A stretch of 64,000 nt of DNA, from assembly GCA_013399875.1 (NCBI GenBank), contig VXAZ01000415.1, positions 249,035-313,034 of the forward strand, in the 5' to 3' direction. The first letter of the stretch is position 1, and each line of letters starts with the position of its first letter. The notes under the pieces were generated by a model, which was not told the DNA's origin, did not search any database, and worked only from the letters and a program-made list of their open reading frames with translations. Below, piece after piece: positions 26,046 to 39,830 of the stretch. A program made the position numbers and the translations under genes. The DNA comes from Gymnorhina tibicen. Its lineage: Eukaryota > Chordata > Aves > Passeriformes > Artamidae.

Positions 26046-29000
26046 CACAAGCAGAGCTCACCCACGAGAAAACCCCGAGGATAAGATCCTGTCCCAGAAG
26101 GTGTCCTGGCTGTTCCCTGCACCCAAATGAATGATCTTTCAGGCTCTGCCTGGAGTGAGTGGCAGAGCCTTCATCTGGGATGTGGGAAAAATGACAGAGA
26201 AGTCACCAGACTGTGAGACTCAAAATGTAGATGCTCTAAAATATACTCTCGTGGAATTTTGTGACGCATCTTGCCACTTAATTATTTTCACTGAACATTT
26301 CGATTTATTTTGCTTTCATTTTTGTGTGGAAGAGATGATTTTTTAAAATTTCTCTCTTTCCTGCCCAGGTCCAATGACAGGGACGCTTGGCTTTGCTGTT
26401 GTTTATTTGTTAATCTCTCTTGTCCCATCAGGATGTGAAGTTGGTGGCCATCAGGACTCTCTCAGAAGCATTAGGTCAAGTGCAGCATTTGGAGACAAGC
26501 CTCAAATTGAAACCTGTTAGATCTCAGCCAATAAGTCCTTGGAAAAAATGTCCCTGCTTATGGAAAAAGCGATAATTTTATACACCAGTTATAAGAAAAG
26601 CTGTACAAATACTGATTAATTATGTTTTTCAGAACTCTGAGACACATCTAATTATCTTTATTTCTCTTGCTCATAAAATATTTTTGAGAGAAAAACAAAC
26701 CTGAGGCTCTTCTCTCATTTCTGTCCTGTTGCTTTTGGTGTTCTTGCAGAGTGTTCCTTACAACAGGAATGAGTGGAGTTGCGTTTTGGGTTTCAAGAAG
26801 CACAGATGCATATTTTTTGTCCATGGGCTTACAGTTATCTGGGGTTTTCTTGTTTGTTTGTTTCTTCGGGCTTTTTTTGGTTTTGATTTTGTTTTAACCA
26901 CAGATTATTCCTTTTTTGAGCTGGTTAATGGCTCCCATCACTTGCATTTGTTGCACTTGCCACTCTGCATTTGTGCACGCCACCAAAACCCACACTTCTC
27001 TCCCTGCCTTGTGAGCTCTGCTTCTTTTTATGGTTTCACCTGAGGACCTTTTCTTTTAATTGTGGAAGCCTGCTTTGATTTAATGGAAGTTTCTGTCCTC
27101 TGAGAATGGTAATGCAACGCTGAGTGCTTTTTTTCCGTAGTGATTATTATTTGTGGGCAAAACCAACTGCATACTTAATTATCCTCATTAGTGGTTCTGA
27201 TTTTGAAACTGATTCAAGCAAGTAACCCTTTGGAATAAAAGGCTGAGCACTGGAACATTGAATCAGAGTAGCAATTTGAAAAAGCCTAATTTTTGGTTGG
27301 GTTTTTTTGGTGGACACATAGCAAATTTATTCTGTTGAGCCCTAAAATACTGGCTACCATTACACAACATGGGAAATAGTTCTGCATTGTGAGATTTTAT
27401 ACCGTGGGGAGAATTGTGCTCTCCTTTGTTGACTTGACTTTAAAACTGTTGTGAGTGGTGGTGCTTAATTGGCGCTTTTGTAATTGTATTAGTTTAATGT
27501 CTTCATCTCTTTGTTAATTATATTTGCAATATCAAATAATTTCAGGGAATTGATTTAATTTTGTTTTCCGCGTTAAAGCTATTTTGATTTTAGCATTCTC
27601 TCATAATTCTTCTTTAGGGCTGCTTTCACTTTTCTTCATTTTATCAATTCCTTTTTAGTAAGACTTTTGGAGTCTGGTCAGATCATCTTTACCCAGTGCT
27701 GTTTTCCTGTTCTTGTCGTTACTTATTTTGCCTCCACCTGAAACTTATTCCTCATGTGAGCTGTGCTTTACCCTCCTTCTCCTCAAACAGTGAGGAATGT
27801 TCAAACCCCATCAATTTAGAGGAGCAAAAGCAATTCCTGTCCAGAGCCAGCATCAAAGGCAAAGTTGTAAGAGTGCACTTGCTTTACCCTTGCTCTAATA
27901 AAATTTATAATATTTATCAACCTTGTGCGTTAGTCATTAGATAAAACCCCTAGAGGGAGACACGATCACAGATGGATTATTGTAATGCCTCATCACTCTG
28001 ATCTTTCCACAATAGCTGCAGTAATTTCTCTAGGTCACTTTGCATAGCCTGTTACTGGATAATTGAGTAGTGATAATAACATTCTTGTTTGTAAGTGTCT
28101 AATCAGGTTTTGATTCTTCTCAAATAAGGGCTTTTTTTTTAGTTCATCAAGGGGAGATGTATTGGAGGAAAAAAAGGCCAATTTAGCCCCCTAATTTTTT
28201 TTTTTAAAGCCCTCTTTTTAAATCTCAGTCATGGTGATGCATTATAGAACCTCGAAAAAAAATTTAAAATCATCCTAAATAGTGACACAGCTCACTAGAA
28301 TTGGCACCCTCCCACCCACCCAGACTCTCTCTCCCTGTTCTGCACTGAGTAATCAGCCTATCTGTGATTGCATTTGTAATGTTTCTGCTACTGGTTCGAA
28401 AGGCACAGCAACGCATTCAGAAATGTTTCATTTATCAGTTCTCTGCGTGTGTGTGTGTTTATGCAAAAATGATTATCTTAGCATACTGTATTGTCTGGAT
28501 GTCAACAGGGTAATTAACCTGCAGTATGATCCTGGTAATTCAGTTTCCTTAAATATGGTTTATTGTTTAGATGTCTTTAGCCATTTTCCCACAAAAGTTG
28601 GTTTGGAGTTTTTTTTTGACTGCTTTTTAGATTAATTCCATTAAATTGTCTTACAAGATATTTGTCTTTACAGTGAAAAGTCAGTATTTTATTTTCCTCT
28701 GTTATGGAAGATTTCAATATTTTTCACTGACCCGATGAAGAATGGGGCTTAAATTATCATTTTCTAAAATTTCTCAATTGTTTTGCTATACCTGGGTCTT
28801 TTGCTCTCTTTAGGTCTCTCTCTCACATCCGTATGCTTTTAATGACTGTGGTGACAATGATGTTTTCTTGCCTGCTTCTTACTCTGATTTCAGGCCAGTG
28901 AAAAAGGACCTGTCTGGCTGATAGCAGATCTTTCAAAAAATATGAGATGCTGAGGAGTTCCTTGAGATTTAACATCCCCCCGACTTCCACCTGTCTTGTA

Positions 29001-29104
29001 ACCTTTTTCTTCCATTTTCCCAAATAATCTCTTTAACGCCTCTGTTCCCTGCCCTCTTTTGGGGGTGAAAAGGGAACATCTGGTGTGACTCTTGGGGATG
29101 ATCC

Positions 29105-29172
29105 TGTGCAGGACCAGGAGTTGGACTCGATGATCCTTGTGGGTCCCTTCCAACTCAGGATATTCTGTGATC
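29105..29172 (+). mobile_element. CR1 LINE, last ~70 bases only
   Basis: The block aggagttggactcgatgatc, then gggtcccttccaactcagga and tattctgtgatc, is the typical extreme 3' end of CR1. The upstream bases do not match the longer copies, so this is a very short 5' truncation. It is the CR1 closest to exon 2 on the upstream side, about 5.5 kb away. Confidence 0.78.
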
Positions 29173-32100
29173 TTTGTCTTTTCTTGCTCTGATTCTACTA
29201 TTGCTTTTTATGCACCACCACCTGCACCAAAACAGAAGCAAATCACAAGAAAACCCACCCTGTTTTTGAATTTTCTGAAGCCTGGAGATGCACTTAGGAA
29301 TTGCTGGTGTAAGGACAAGCAAAGGCTGTGATGCTTTTAGGCTCATGCATGTCCCAGACAGGCTGAACTCACAGTGCAAGGGTCTATAAATGTAGACAGC
29401 AAACATCCACCCAGCAGCTAAAAACATTGGGGCACCTGTGCTAAACTGCTCCAGTTAACTGAGATATCCAAGAACGTTGGAGAGTTGTCCTAATCCCTCT
29501 CTGTCTGCTGGAGATGGCGGACCAAGTGGAGTGAGTGATTTGCCCCATCAAAGCAGGGTCTCAGCTGACCTTAGGCTGTGTTTTTCCTACATTGCCTGTG
29601 GAGAAGGCTCAAAAAACTGCTCTCCTACCCAAGGCACAACGGCTGAGGTCTTTTAGGAAAAGGCTTCTTCCAGAAGGCACACAGGATATTGATATTGTAT
29701 TGTTTTTCTTAAACTTTGATTAGAGCTTGATGAGCTGATAAGAACAGACAAGTTCTTAGTCCTTGAACTACTTAAGGGAAGGTGGCTCATCCTGCTTTGT
29801 GTCTGTTTGCAAAAAATTTTCCAGATGTCAGCTTTTTCTGGGATGTGTTGTCCCATCCTGGTCCAAAGCAGTCCCAGGTGTCTGCCATTCCAAGTTCAGC
29901 ACTAGGAGCTTAGACTTTATTAAATACTGTCTTTTCTTTTCTTTTCTTCTTTTTTTCTTTTTTTATTATACTCCTTGGGTTTGTTTCTATGTTTCCTGTG
30001 TTTAGGCAGCTGTATTTAAAAGTGAGAAATTATTACATTTTAAGGTGGGACCTTATAGAATCCAATAAATCTGAAGGAAATAATTGATTGTTGCCCAGTT
30101 CATCAATCACAGCATCACTGAGGAGAAAAGGAGAAGGAACATTGATGTCCAAGGCTGTTGCAAACCTGAAGTTCCACTGTAACACAGTTCAGGCCGTTTC
30201 TATAAACCCTGTAGTGCAGGAGTGCAGTCAACTGCTTAATTACATAATTTATCTTTTCTGCTTTGATTTTTGTTTTATCTAAATAATCTCGGTGGTCTCT
30301 TGGCTCCAGACTTTCACTTTGATTCATATCTTTTAATTTATCTATATAAATATTTCATGCTGGATTTGATTAATCAAATGGATGAGAACTAATTTTTCCC
30401 TTAGTTTGAAATTGTTATTCATTTAAGACCAAACTTTCCACTTGGAAAGGCATTACAGGAACAGCATTTAGCCCTCGAAAAGGGCAGGGAAGGTGAATTA
30501 AATATAAGTATCAATTAATTGTTCAGAGACATTTTATTCATATATTTCAGTGTGCTGACTGGTCTCTTGCCCAAAAATATTTCAGTTCTTTCAAGAACTG
30601 AAGAGAAAACTGAGGCTTTAATTGAAGAATATGGGAAGAGGGCTTTGGAAGAACAAGAGGCCCAAAAAGATAATTTCAAAATCACAGAGGTGTTATTTAA
30701 ACTCACTAAAAAATGAAAGAGCACACGATGAAAAGGGATTATGTACAACACCAAGCCTCTGCCTTGCATTATGGCACTGAGTTGAACAGATACAAAATTT
30801 TCTTTCATTTCATGCAAACTCCATGACAGTTTTCACTTTTGGCATCTTTAGGGTAAAGGTTCTTGCACATGAAGCAATCTGAAGGGGGGACGTGGTGGAG
30901 GAAGGGAAGAGGACAGATGGTTTCATGGTTTACTTTTGCACTTCTTCTCCCATCTCCTCGTTGGTGCTGATGCCTCCTCATCACCAGATCCCACACGGCA
31001 CAGGCCCAATCCTGATCCAGTGCTGTAATTTTAATAGGATCTTTAATGTAGGATCTTCTCTCTCACATCTTAGTGACACCCCCTTCTGCCCAGTAAAAAG
31101 GAGGATTGAGAAACAGCAGTTTCAGGCTGGTTTGCCTTGTGAAGCCTTGACAAATCCCACCCTCACAGGCAGGAATATCACCAGAAGTATTGGCTAGGTC
31201 CTTATGGAAGACCTTCGAGTGCTCAGCATGCACACGTGTAGGAGCTGCAAACTTGGTGGAGCGACCTGCCTGAAGAGAGAAAAAGTCACCTCTGTAAAAA
31301 CAAAAAATGACTCAGTTCTTAGCTGTGCCAATAGCTGCAGGTGTTGGAAATGCCAAACCCAGCCTAAATCTTCATCCCTGTGTGTCCATCCTGGTTACAT
31401 CTGCGCAGCCTGGCTCGAAGTGCTCACTCTCCCCTGCTGAGGGAGTTTAGCTGACGAGAGACCTCTCAAATGCCAACAGAAATCTTGTATCTGGCTGACT
31501 TATTCAGCACTTTGCTAAGCACAGCTTGGCAGCGTTGTCTCCCCTGAAAATCAGGAGAAATTTCCTCGGCTGCGACGCTTTGTCAGTTCCCCTTATAGCT
31601 TCGAGTAGTTGAGAGTAAGGAAGTTTGATTGAACTTGCAAAAAATTTATCCACCTCCTTTCTTCCTCCTCTCCCCTCTGTTTTTCCCTCCTCACTCCCTC
31701 TGAGGGAGATCCTGGTATCTATTGAGCCCGAGACTCCAGAAGTGCTTCTTGTCCCTTGCTCTGATAAGCTGTTGATGTGCTCCTTTAACCACTCAGCCGA
31801 GGACGCAAATCTCTACCTTCCTGCCCCAAAGTACTTGTAGGTGCAGATTGTTTGTCACCTTTTCCTTCCAGCTGGGGCACCTGAGTGCTGCTGAGGTGCA
31901 GCCTTCCTCTTGTTTCCCTCAAGAATTATTGGTTTACTAACAAATAACCCTTATTCAGGAGGAATCTTTGCCTTTTCTTCCCTTTCCCTGTGAACTGATG
32001 TCATCTCTGTCCAGGCCAAGTGCAGTCACTCAGCTGCAAGAGTTTTCAGTTCTGCCTTGGATATTATATTCTCTTCTATGATGGCCTTTTTTTTTCATTC

Positions 32101-34557
32101 TTCAGGTATTTCTCTTTGCTGTTTTATTTCCGTAACTTTCATCTGCTTCCCCTATCACTCCCCCTTGCAACTCTTAGTCTGAGTTGCTTCTGCTTTCTGA
32201 AAAATGTGTTTATTTGGATCGTATTCTATCATTAAGTAACATATAATTAATTACACATCTTCTTTGAGTTGTCTCAGTTTCAATTAGGTTTCAATAAATC
32301 AATTGTTCTGTCATTCAGCTAATCCCTTTCTTCCTATGGAATGTTGAAAAGAAATATATTTTTAATAAGAGCTTCTGAAATCCCATTTTTGTCATTGGAT
32401 GTCTCCAAGTAGCTTACGCAGTGAATTCCACCACAAAAAGCATCTGGACTGTCAGCACTGTGTACAAGTGTGTGTATTACAGCACTGTGATTATTTTCCA
32501 GGGATCTTGGTGTGTTTGTGGCTGCCATGAAGACGAATGCGTAGCAGATGCTGGTTTAAAATGAAGCACTATTGTACAGGCTGATGGATGGAAAGTTTGT
32601 CAAAAGTAGTGAAAGCTTCTACAGGGGATACAAAGCAGCTGGAAAAATTCATTGTTATGTGCTGCTGGTATGAGTCTCTAGTTCAGCTGTGTTGCCTTTG
32701 ATTGGGAAGTTAGATTCTATGGAAGTGTCAAACAGAGATCCTGATATTCTCTATTTTTATGGCGTTTGTAATTTGGTATTTACCTCTTTGTTTTTGGCCA
32801 GGAAATCTACTGGGTTTGTTTCAATATCTGCTAAGAAGCAGCACAGCATAATAAAAGCTGGCAAATGTGAACTGTGTTTATTACTTCTACGTGAATGTCT
32901 TATTGGCCAATGGAAATTTAAATGCCCTGTTGATTGTTTCATTTGTATTTGTAGAGAAAAGCTTGTACAGCAGATGAACAATGCCAAATTGGGTTTTTTT
33001 TCGGTTCTCTATTATGTTTCCAACAATGCTGTTCTCTGCTTCAAAGTACAACTATAATTAGAAACGTGATTATGTAAAAGTGGCACCATCTTATTCAGTC
33101 CTCCTGAATGAGGGTTCAGCTTCTTCCTGTGCTTAGTCCTATTGCGCCTATTTTCGCTGTCCCAATGCCCGGGTTCCTCTTGGGGCTGCACCAGCTAGGT
33201 GGAATTCTTCTTGCAAGGGACTTTATTCTGTGCTGGCACCTGCCTCATCTAAACGCAGGAGCTCAGCTCCAGTGTTGAAATTCCTCCTTTCTGAATCTCC
33301 AAGTGCCTTTCAACCTTCTCTGTGTCGCTCACTTAGCTCCCTGTCTCCTGCGTGCCAGACATCTTTCTCAGTTGGGGAGGGCCTCTCTTTTTGAATTTCC
33401 AGGGATTTCCAGGGCCAGTTTTGCTCTCTTTTTTTTCACTCCCGATGATATTTAGAATGAACGTCTTCCCACCCTGTATCTTTGCAAGATACAAAAAGAG
33501 AGAAGGAAAAAATAGTCTATTTTGGGCTCCAAACTACCATCAGATGCAGTGGCAGAGGTAGAAGAGGCACTTCATGGCTTAGCATTGTGGATGCAAGTTC
33601 TTTCTGCGGGATAATAGAATCCATCTTGTGAAAATGAAGGCTACTCTGAAGTCTGTCTCATCACTGCTCTCCGGGATCTCCTCCACTGTGGTCACCTTTT
33701 CAAAAACTGACCCTGTACCAGCCTTGCTTTAGAAAATCCTATTACAATCTACTGCATTCAAGATACAATGAAATAGCCAAGTCTCTGTGTTTGTGTCAAG
33801 CACAACCGGGAAGATTTTTTTAAAAAGTGGGAACTACATGCAAATATAAAGCAGATTGGTGGTGTTGGAATATATCCTACCGTTTTCTGGAAAACAAAAA
33901 TCATGTGTTTGGCTTATCAGCTCTCCAACAGAGCAGGTTAGGAAAGTACTTTAGAGGAAATATTGGGGAACCTTTAAACCACCTGGAGCCTTCAATCCCT
34001 CCAGTGAGAGCTCAATAGCCTATGGCAGAAGTGGCTAATCCGGTGTTCTGACTAATATTGACTCTTTACAGTGATACAGAATCTTCAGTTTAAGGTTGGG
34101 AGTGGGACTGTACTCACATGGATGGCAGAACCAAGGTTTTCGTAGGCACCTAGGTTTATAGGTCTTTTCTAGAAAGACCTGACCAAATGATATACAGCAT
34201 TTATTAAGCTGTATCTGAATTAAGTATAGATATGTATTACTATTAAGGAGTTACGGGGAATTTTTTTAACTGTTCGCTCAGTTCTTTTTATTACTTTATA
34301 AATCGTTTTTGCTACGGAAAGATGTAAAAATAAATTCAGGGATGCTAACAGAAACTGCCTGTGTTCCAGGCAGAAATTCAGTCAATGGAAATTTCATAAA
34401 GGCAGATTACTGATAGATTTTTGCGGGCTGGATGAAGAGTGCTGCCTCAGCAAGCGCAGAAGTGAGCGGATTGGAGTCATTTACACCGAAAGGGGTTTCT
34501 CATTTTACTTTTGGGTGTGAACCACTTACTGTGTTTAACCTGGTGATATCTTCTTAG

Positions 34558-35151
<594 letters not shown>

Positions 35152-37012
35152 TGACCTCTTAACAATATCAAGTAATATCATTAATTCTTTCCCCTCCTCT
35201 TCTCCCCAGTTTGAATTATTTTGGAGTTGAAAAGTTAGTTTTCCAAAGACCAGTTGAGCACAAATATAAGGAGAAACGAGCTGATAATGAAATCAGTAAT
35301 CAGACCATGCTTGCCCATTAAAGAACTGTGTGAGAAAAAGATGGATTTTGTACATGGGCTGGAAGAGAAGAGGAGTGCTCGGCTTAAACCACACCTCTCC
35401 TCCTTTGTTTGTGGTCACGCGTGCTTTGTTTTGAGAGAAATTTTGTGTCCTCTGCGGTGATTCAGAAGCTCATGCGGGTCCACGGGTAGTGCTTTCTCTT
35501 TAAGCTAAAATATGCAAATGAGCAGACATTGCATCTGTTTTCTGTATTGGCTGGGTCAACCAGTGGGGAAATCACAGAGAGATCAAAATCAGGCCTTTTG
35601 TTCCAACACACAAACACATGATTGCACAGGTTTTGAAGATTTTGGTCTACCCGCTTCAGTTAATTAAAATATTCAAACAAACAAACAGAAAGTAGTCTGG
35701 GAGCTGACCCTTGGCAAATGCAAATCCTTGGAAGCTCTTTGTTGTCGGTGGAGCTATGCTTGGCTTTTCTCAGAAGAGAACAACCCTTCCTCTGGAGATT
35801 TGTCTTCACGGGAGTTTCACAGGGAAAACTGTGAACAGTTAACAAGTAGATTTGCCCGAGACTTTCTTTTTAAATAATAAAATGTATTCTCTTCTTCCTA
35901 ACAATAAGTTAACATTCAGAGTTCTGTAGCTTGTAGGCAGCTGGGAAGCAAGAATGAAAACCAGGCTTCCATGAAATTCATGTCTCATTAAAATTTTAGT
36001 CTAGAAAAGTGGGTTTTCTTGCACGAGAAGCATCCAGCAGAAGTTATCATGTTACATATATGGGGAGTTCTATGACGGTCTATGCTTCTTATGAAAATAT
36101 TTAGTTGTCCATAAAAAAAAAAAGCTTGAAAATCAAAGATTCATGTGAACACTTTGTAACCAACTTTATTTGAAACCCAGTTCTGGTTTTTGAGATTTTG
36201 GCTTCACTTTCGTGGATTTGTGGGCAAGTTGTCTGGTAGATTTATATTTCGAGACAACATAATATTTATTTTTGTCTTTCCTGGATTTGTTAATTTGTCT
36301 CCATTTTGAGCATCCTTTGGGCAGTATTTTTTCCCAGGTTTACTTTCCAATTTTTACCTTTCTTAGATAAACTAATGTGGTGACACAAAGGAGGCTAAAA
36401 CTGGCAGTGTTGCTGGCTAAGGCTCTGAACTGATGTTCATTTAGGTGCAAAACACTCATCCATGAAACTCCAAAACAAGACTTCTCCCTCTGCTTGAGAA
36501 GTAAACCTTGCAAATAAAAAAAGGACCTTAAAAAAGGGCTCTGCAGTTGGTAGCATAGCTGCTTGGCTCATAAATCAACTCCTTTTTTTGGCAAGTCAGA
36601 AATGCCCTCTTTTCTAACTTTTTCCCCATTTCCACTCATTTCTCCATTTAACTCCATTTCTCAGTTAATCTGAGGTTTGGATAACGAGTTAAACGATTTC
36701 CCTTCTTTCACATGAGCTGATGCTGTGTGTCAGAGCTGTCACTGTGCCTGATGGCAGACCACAGCTATTAGTTATTAGCTTTAGCCATTACCCCTTTTCC
36801 AAGTGCTTGTGTAACCCCTCAGTCACAGGAAAACACAATTTGGAGAGTCTTCTCTGCATGGCAGTGGAGTGTATTTTATGCTCAGATGATAAACCCTGGG
36901 TTGCTCGAATTTGAAATTAGAAACTTAGTTTCTTTACGTGGTGCTTACAAATTATTTCTGTTCATGTGAAATCTGAACGATATTTCAGACTGGCACTAAT
37001 TAACATGATTTT

Positions 37013-37023
37013 GGGGGGGGGGG
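37013..37023. repeat. Poly-G tract (11 bases)
   Basis: Eleven consecutive G on the DSCAM sense strand lie in intron 2 between tgatttt and tcttttt. Long G runs are uncommon in this AT-rich setting and are prone to sequencing length error. Confidence 0.9.
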
Positions 37024-37225
37024 TCTTTTTAATTGCCTACTTCCAATGCGCTCCAACAGCAATTGGTTTCCTAAGAATGCAGAAGAAATCAGTGGATCAT
37101 CTGATCATAGCACAAATGCTAACATGGTTCTGCCCATCCTCAAAGTCAGCTTGAGAAAGACTGGAGCTCATCTACCTCTTTTCCCAGGAGTATGGGCAGG
37201 AGATACAAAAATTCCAGCTCGCAGA

Positions 37226-37260
37226 TAATTGTAATTGTGGTTTTGCATGTAATTTTGCAT
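37226..37260 (+). promoter_or_regulatory. Candidate homeodomain/octamer motif cluster
   Basis: Two adjacent TAATTG words (37226-37231 and 37232-37237) are followed by two TTTTGCAT words (37241-37248 and 37253-37260), 12 bases apart. TAATTG is a common homeodomain core and TTTTGCAT is close to the POU octamer ATTTGCAT. It sits in intron 2 of a neuronal gene. Function is inferred from motif content alone. Confidence 0.3.
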
Positions 37261-39500
37261 ATAGTGCAACGAATATTCCCAAATCTCCCCCCAAAGCATC
37301 ATAACCCCCACACCTGGACACCCAAACCTAATCCTGTTCCATGCCAATCCCATATGGGAGTGAAGGTACAGAACTCCATTTTATCTTCAAGCTCTCCTGT
37401 GCTGTCATGGCAATGAAGAGTATGGGTGGTTTTTTTGTATCAAAAGCTGACATTCTCATATAAATCAATGACCCAGGGACTTGGGATTAAAAAAAAAAAT
37501 TAAAAATAGGAGAAGTAAAAATTAGCAATTTATTAATGGAAACTGTCAGACTTATGATCTGGAAATAGCTGGGGGGCCTCGTAAATCACAATAATGTCAA
37601 TTTTTTTAAGCAAGGAAATTAATAAACCCCTTTCTAAATTTTTGTGCCCCACGCGGTTTCTGTGTCGGATTTTATTGACGCGATCAGTTGGGCAGATTTT
37701 CAGAGCGGCCAAGTGTTCTGAAAGGAACAAATACCTTCAGCAGTGAGTTGGGATACTGCTGCTAAACAGGCCTCTCCTGGGAACAGGAGCATTAGACACA
37801 AGTCAGCCTCGTTAAGATGATCAATGTGCCATTCCCTGGGTGTAGAACAAGGTTAGGGGGCTGCTTCATCACAGGGCAGCCAGTGCTGTAAAGCCACTGC
37901 ATTAAAGGTGCTTATCATATCAGCTTAACACTCATGACAGGGTTAAGAGACCTAACCCTTGATTAAAAATAAATAATTGAAATTTTAAAAACCGGTAGTG
38001 TCTATCTTGTAATAAAAAATGGATTTTTTTTTCCTTTTAAATAAGTATTTAATTTTAAATCAAATTTATTTATTTTTGGGTAGGGCTTCTAAAAATTATT
38101 TTGTTATAGCAATGTTTGGGGTGGAGAATTTCAGTCTTCCTTTTTGCAGTGGTAACAATGAAAACTTGATGCTGTTTGTATTTTGAAGACTGTGGTTACA
38201 TTTCATTACTCTGCCTTTTATTTATTGAAATACACCCTAAGTCGGGCAGACATTTAGAAATCCCAGTGCTTCTGGTGTATAGAAACACTTTTGTAAACTC
38301 TGAAAAGTATTTACTGAATTTTCGGTCTAGAATCAGTGGGGTTAAATGTATTTGTAGATGAGCTTGGTCTGTGTTTGTGGACAGGAAATGTGGGCAAGAA
38401 AAGTCCCTGTAATGTGGCAGCTCAGCATCGATGCTGCACTGAGGTCATTCTTCCCGATAACTTTTACCCTCAGGCAGGTGCAGGTGTCAGACAACGGAAA
38501 TTTCCAGTGCATTCATCCCTGTTCTCACTGAAATGGTTTGTTTTGGCTGTGGTGATTCCCTTTTTTTTGCACATTGACCTTGTGGTCCCACGGAGACTCT
38601 GTGCTTGTCTGTCCTGTCTCACCCATTCACTTGCTGCAGAAGACAACATCTCTTTCTTCTCTGCTCTGCCACCTTCTCCATGAACTCACACTCACAGAAA
38701 TGCTCATCCCTCACTCTTTGTGGGATTATTTCAGGATTTCCCTTCTTTCCATTCTCCTACCCAGTGCAACTTCATCTCATCCCAGCAATATTAATTTGGT
38801 GAGAAGGATTTCTCCTGTTGTGCTTTTATCCTCCTTGTCCATCCAGTTGTTCTTTTTCCTCTTTGTCAGTCAAATTAATTCTTTCAGACTCAAGACAAAT
38901 AATACTCTGATTCTAAACGTTTTTTGAATCATGTTGGGTTTTACTATAACGTGGTTTTGTTTACTACAATTGTGGCTTTGTTTCTGTTTTTTTTTACCAT
39001 GAACTGATTTCTCTCAGGGCTGGTCAATCAAATGTAGCTCTCCTCTTACTTGCTCTCATTTCTCTGTGTTCCTGACACACATTTCTTTTTCTGTCTCCGT
39101 CACCTCCATCGATTTTCTCCTTCGGTTCTCACTTCTTCAAAATCCTAAATGACACTGACCTTCTCTCCTCCCCTCCGGGTGTCTAATTCACACACAGCAC
39201 CTGCACGTACCTCTGCGCTCTTCGGCAGAGCAGAAAACCCTTTGTGAAGGGAGCTGTGGCTGGGGAAACGGGACAAGTAACATAGAACACAACACCATTT
39301 ACCCACACAAATACGCAGCTCCTACCCGAGCCTCCCAGAATTAGGTGAGGAAAGAACACAGAACAAGGGATGCAGATTTTGAGGAAACAAAAGGATCTGC
39401 GAATGCTTTCTTAACAACTCGCGATCAGCCTTGTAAATGCGTGTCATTCACTGAGATAAAGTTCACAGCCTGAGTCTTGGGGGGCACTTTGCCAGGCTAA

Positions 39501-39830
<330 letters not shown>

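Noticed and set aside
28229..28280. ttatagaacctcg followed by aaaatcatcc, resembling a degenerate antisense CR1 end
   Set aside because: Only scattered words match, and the expected block after the tail is absent.
29514..29536. Short reading frame starting at an atggcggac with a gtgagt donor after five codons, resembling a first exon
   Set aside because: There is no CpG-rich promoter context, no recognisable N-terminus of a known protein, and such a short pattern is expected by chance.
32689..33057. 122-codon plus-strand open frame with Cys-rich C-terminal half
   Set aside because: No known zinc-finger spacing or other domain is seen, and no splice context or repeat supports it.
35512..35519. 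Perfect POU octamer ATGCAAAT shortly after exon 2
   Set aside because: A single 8-base word is expected about twice in a window of this size, and no other motif supports it.
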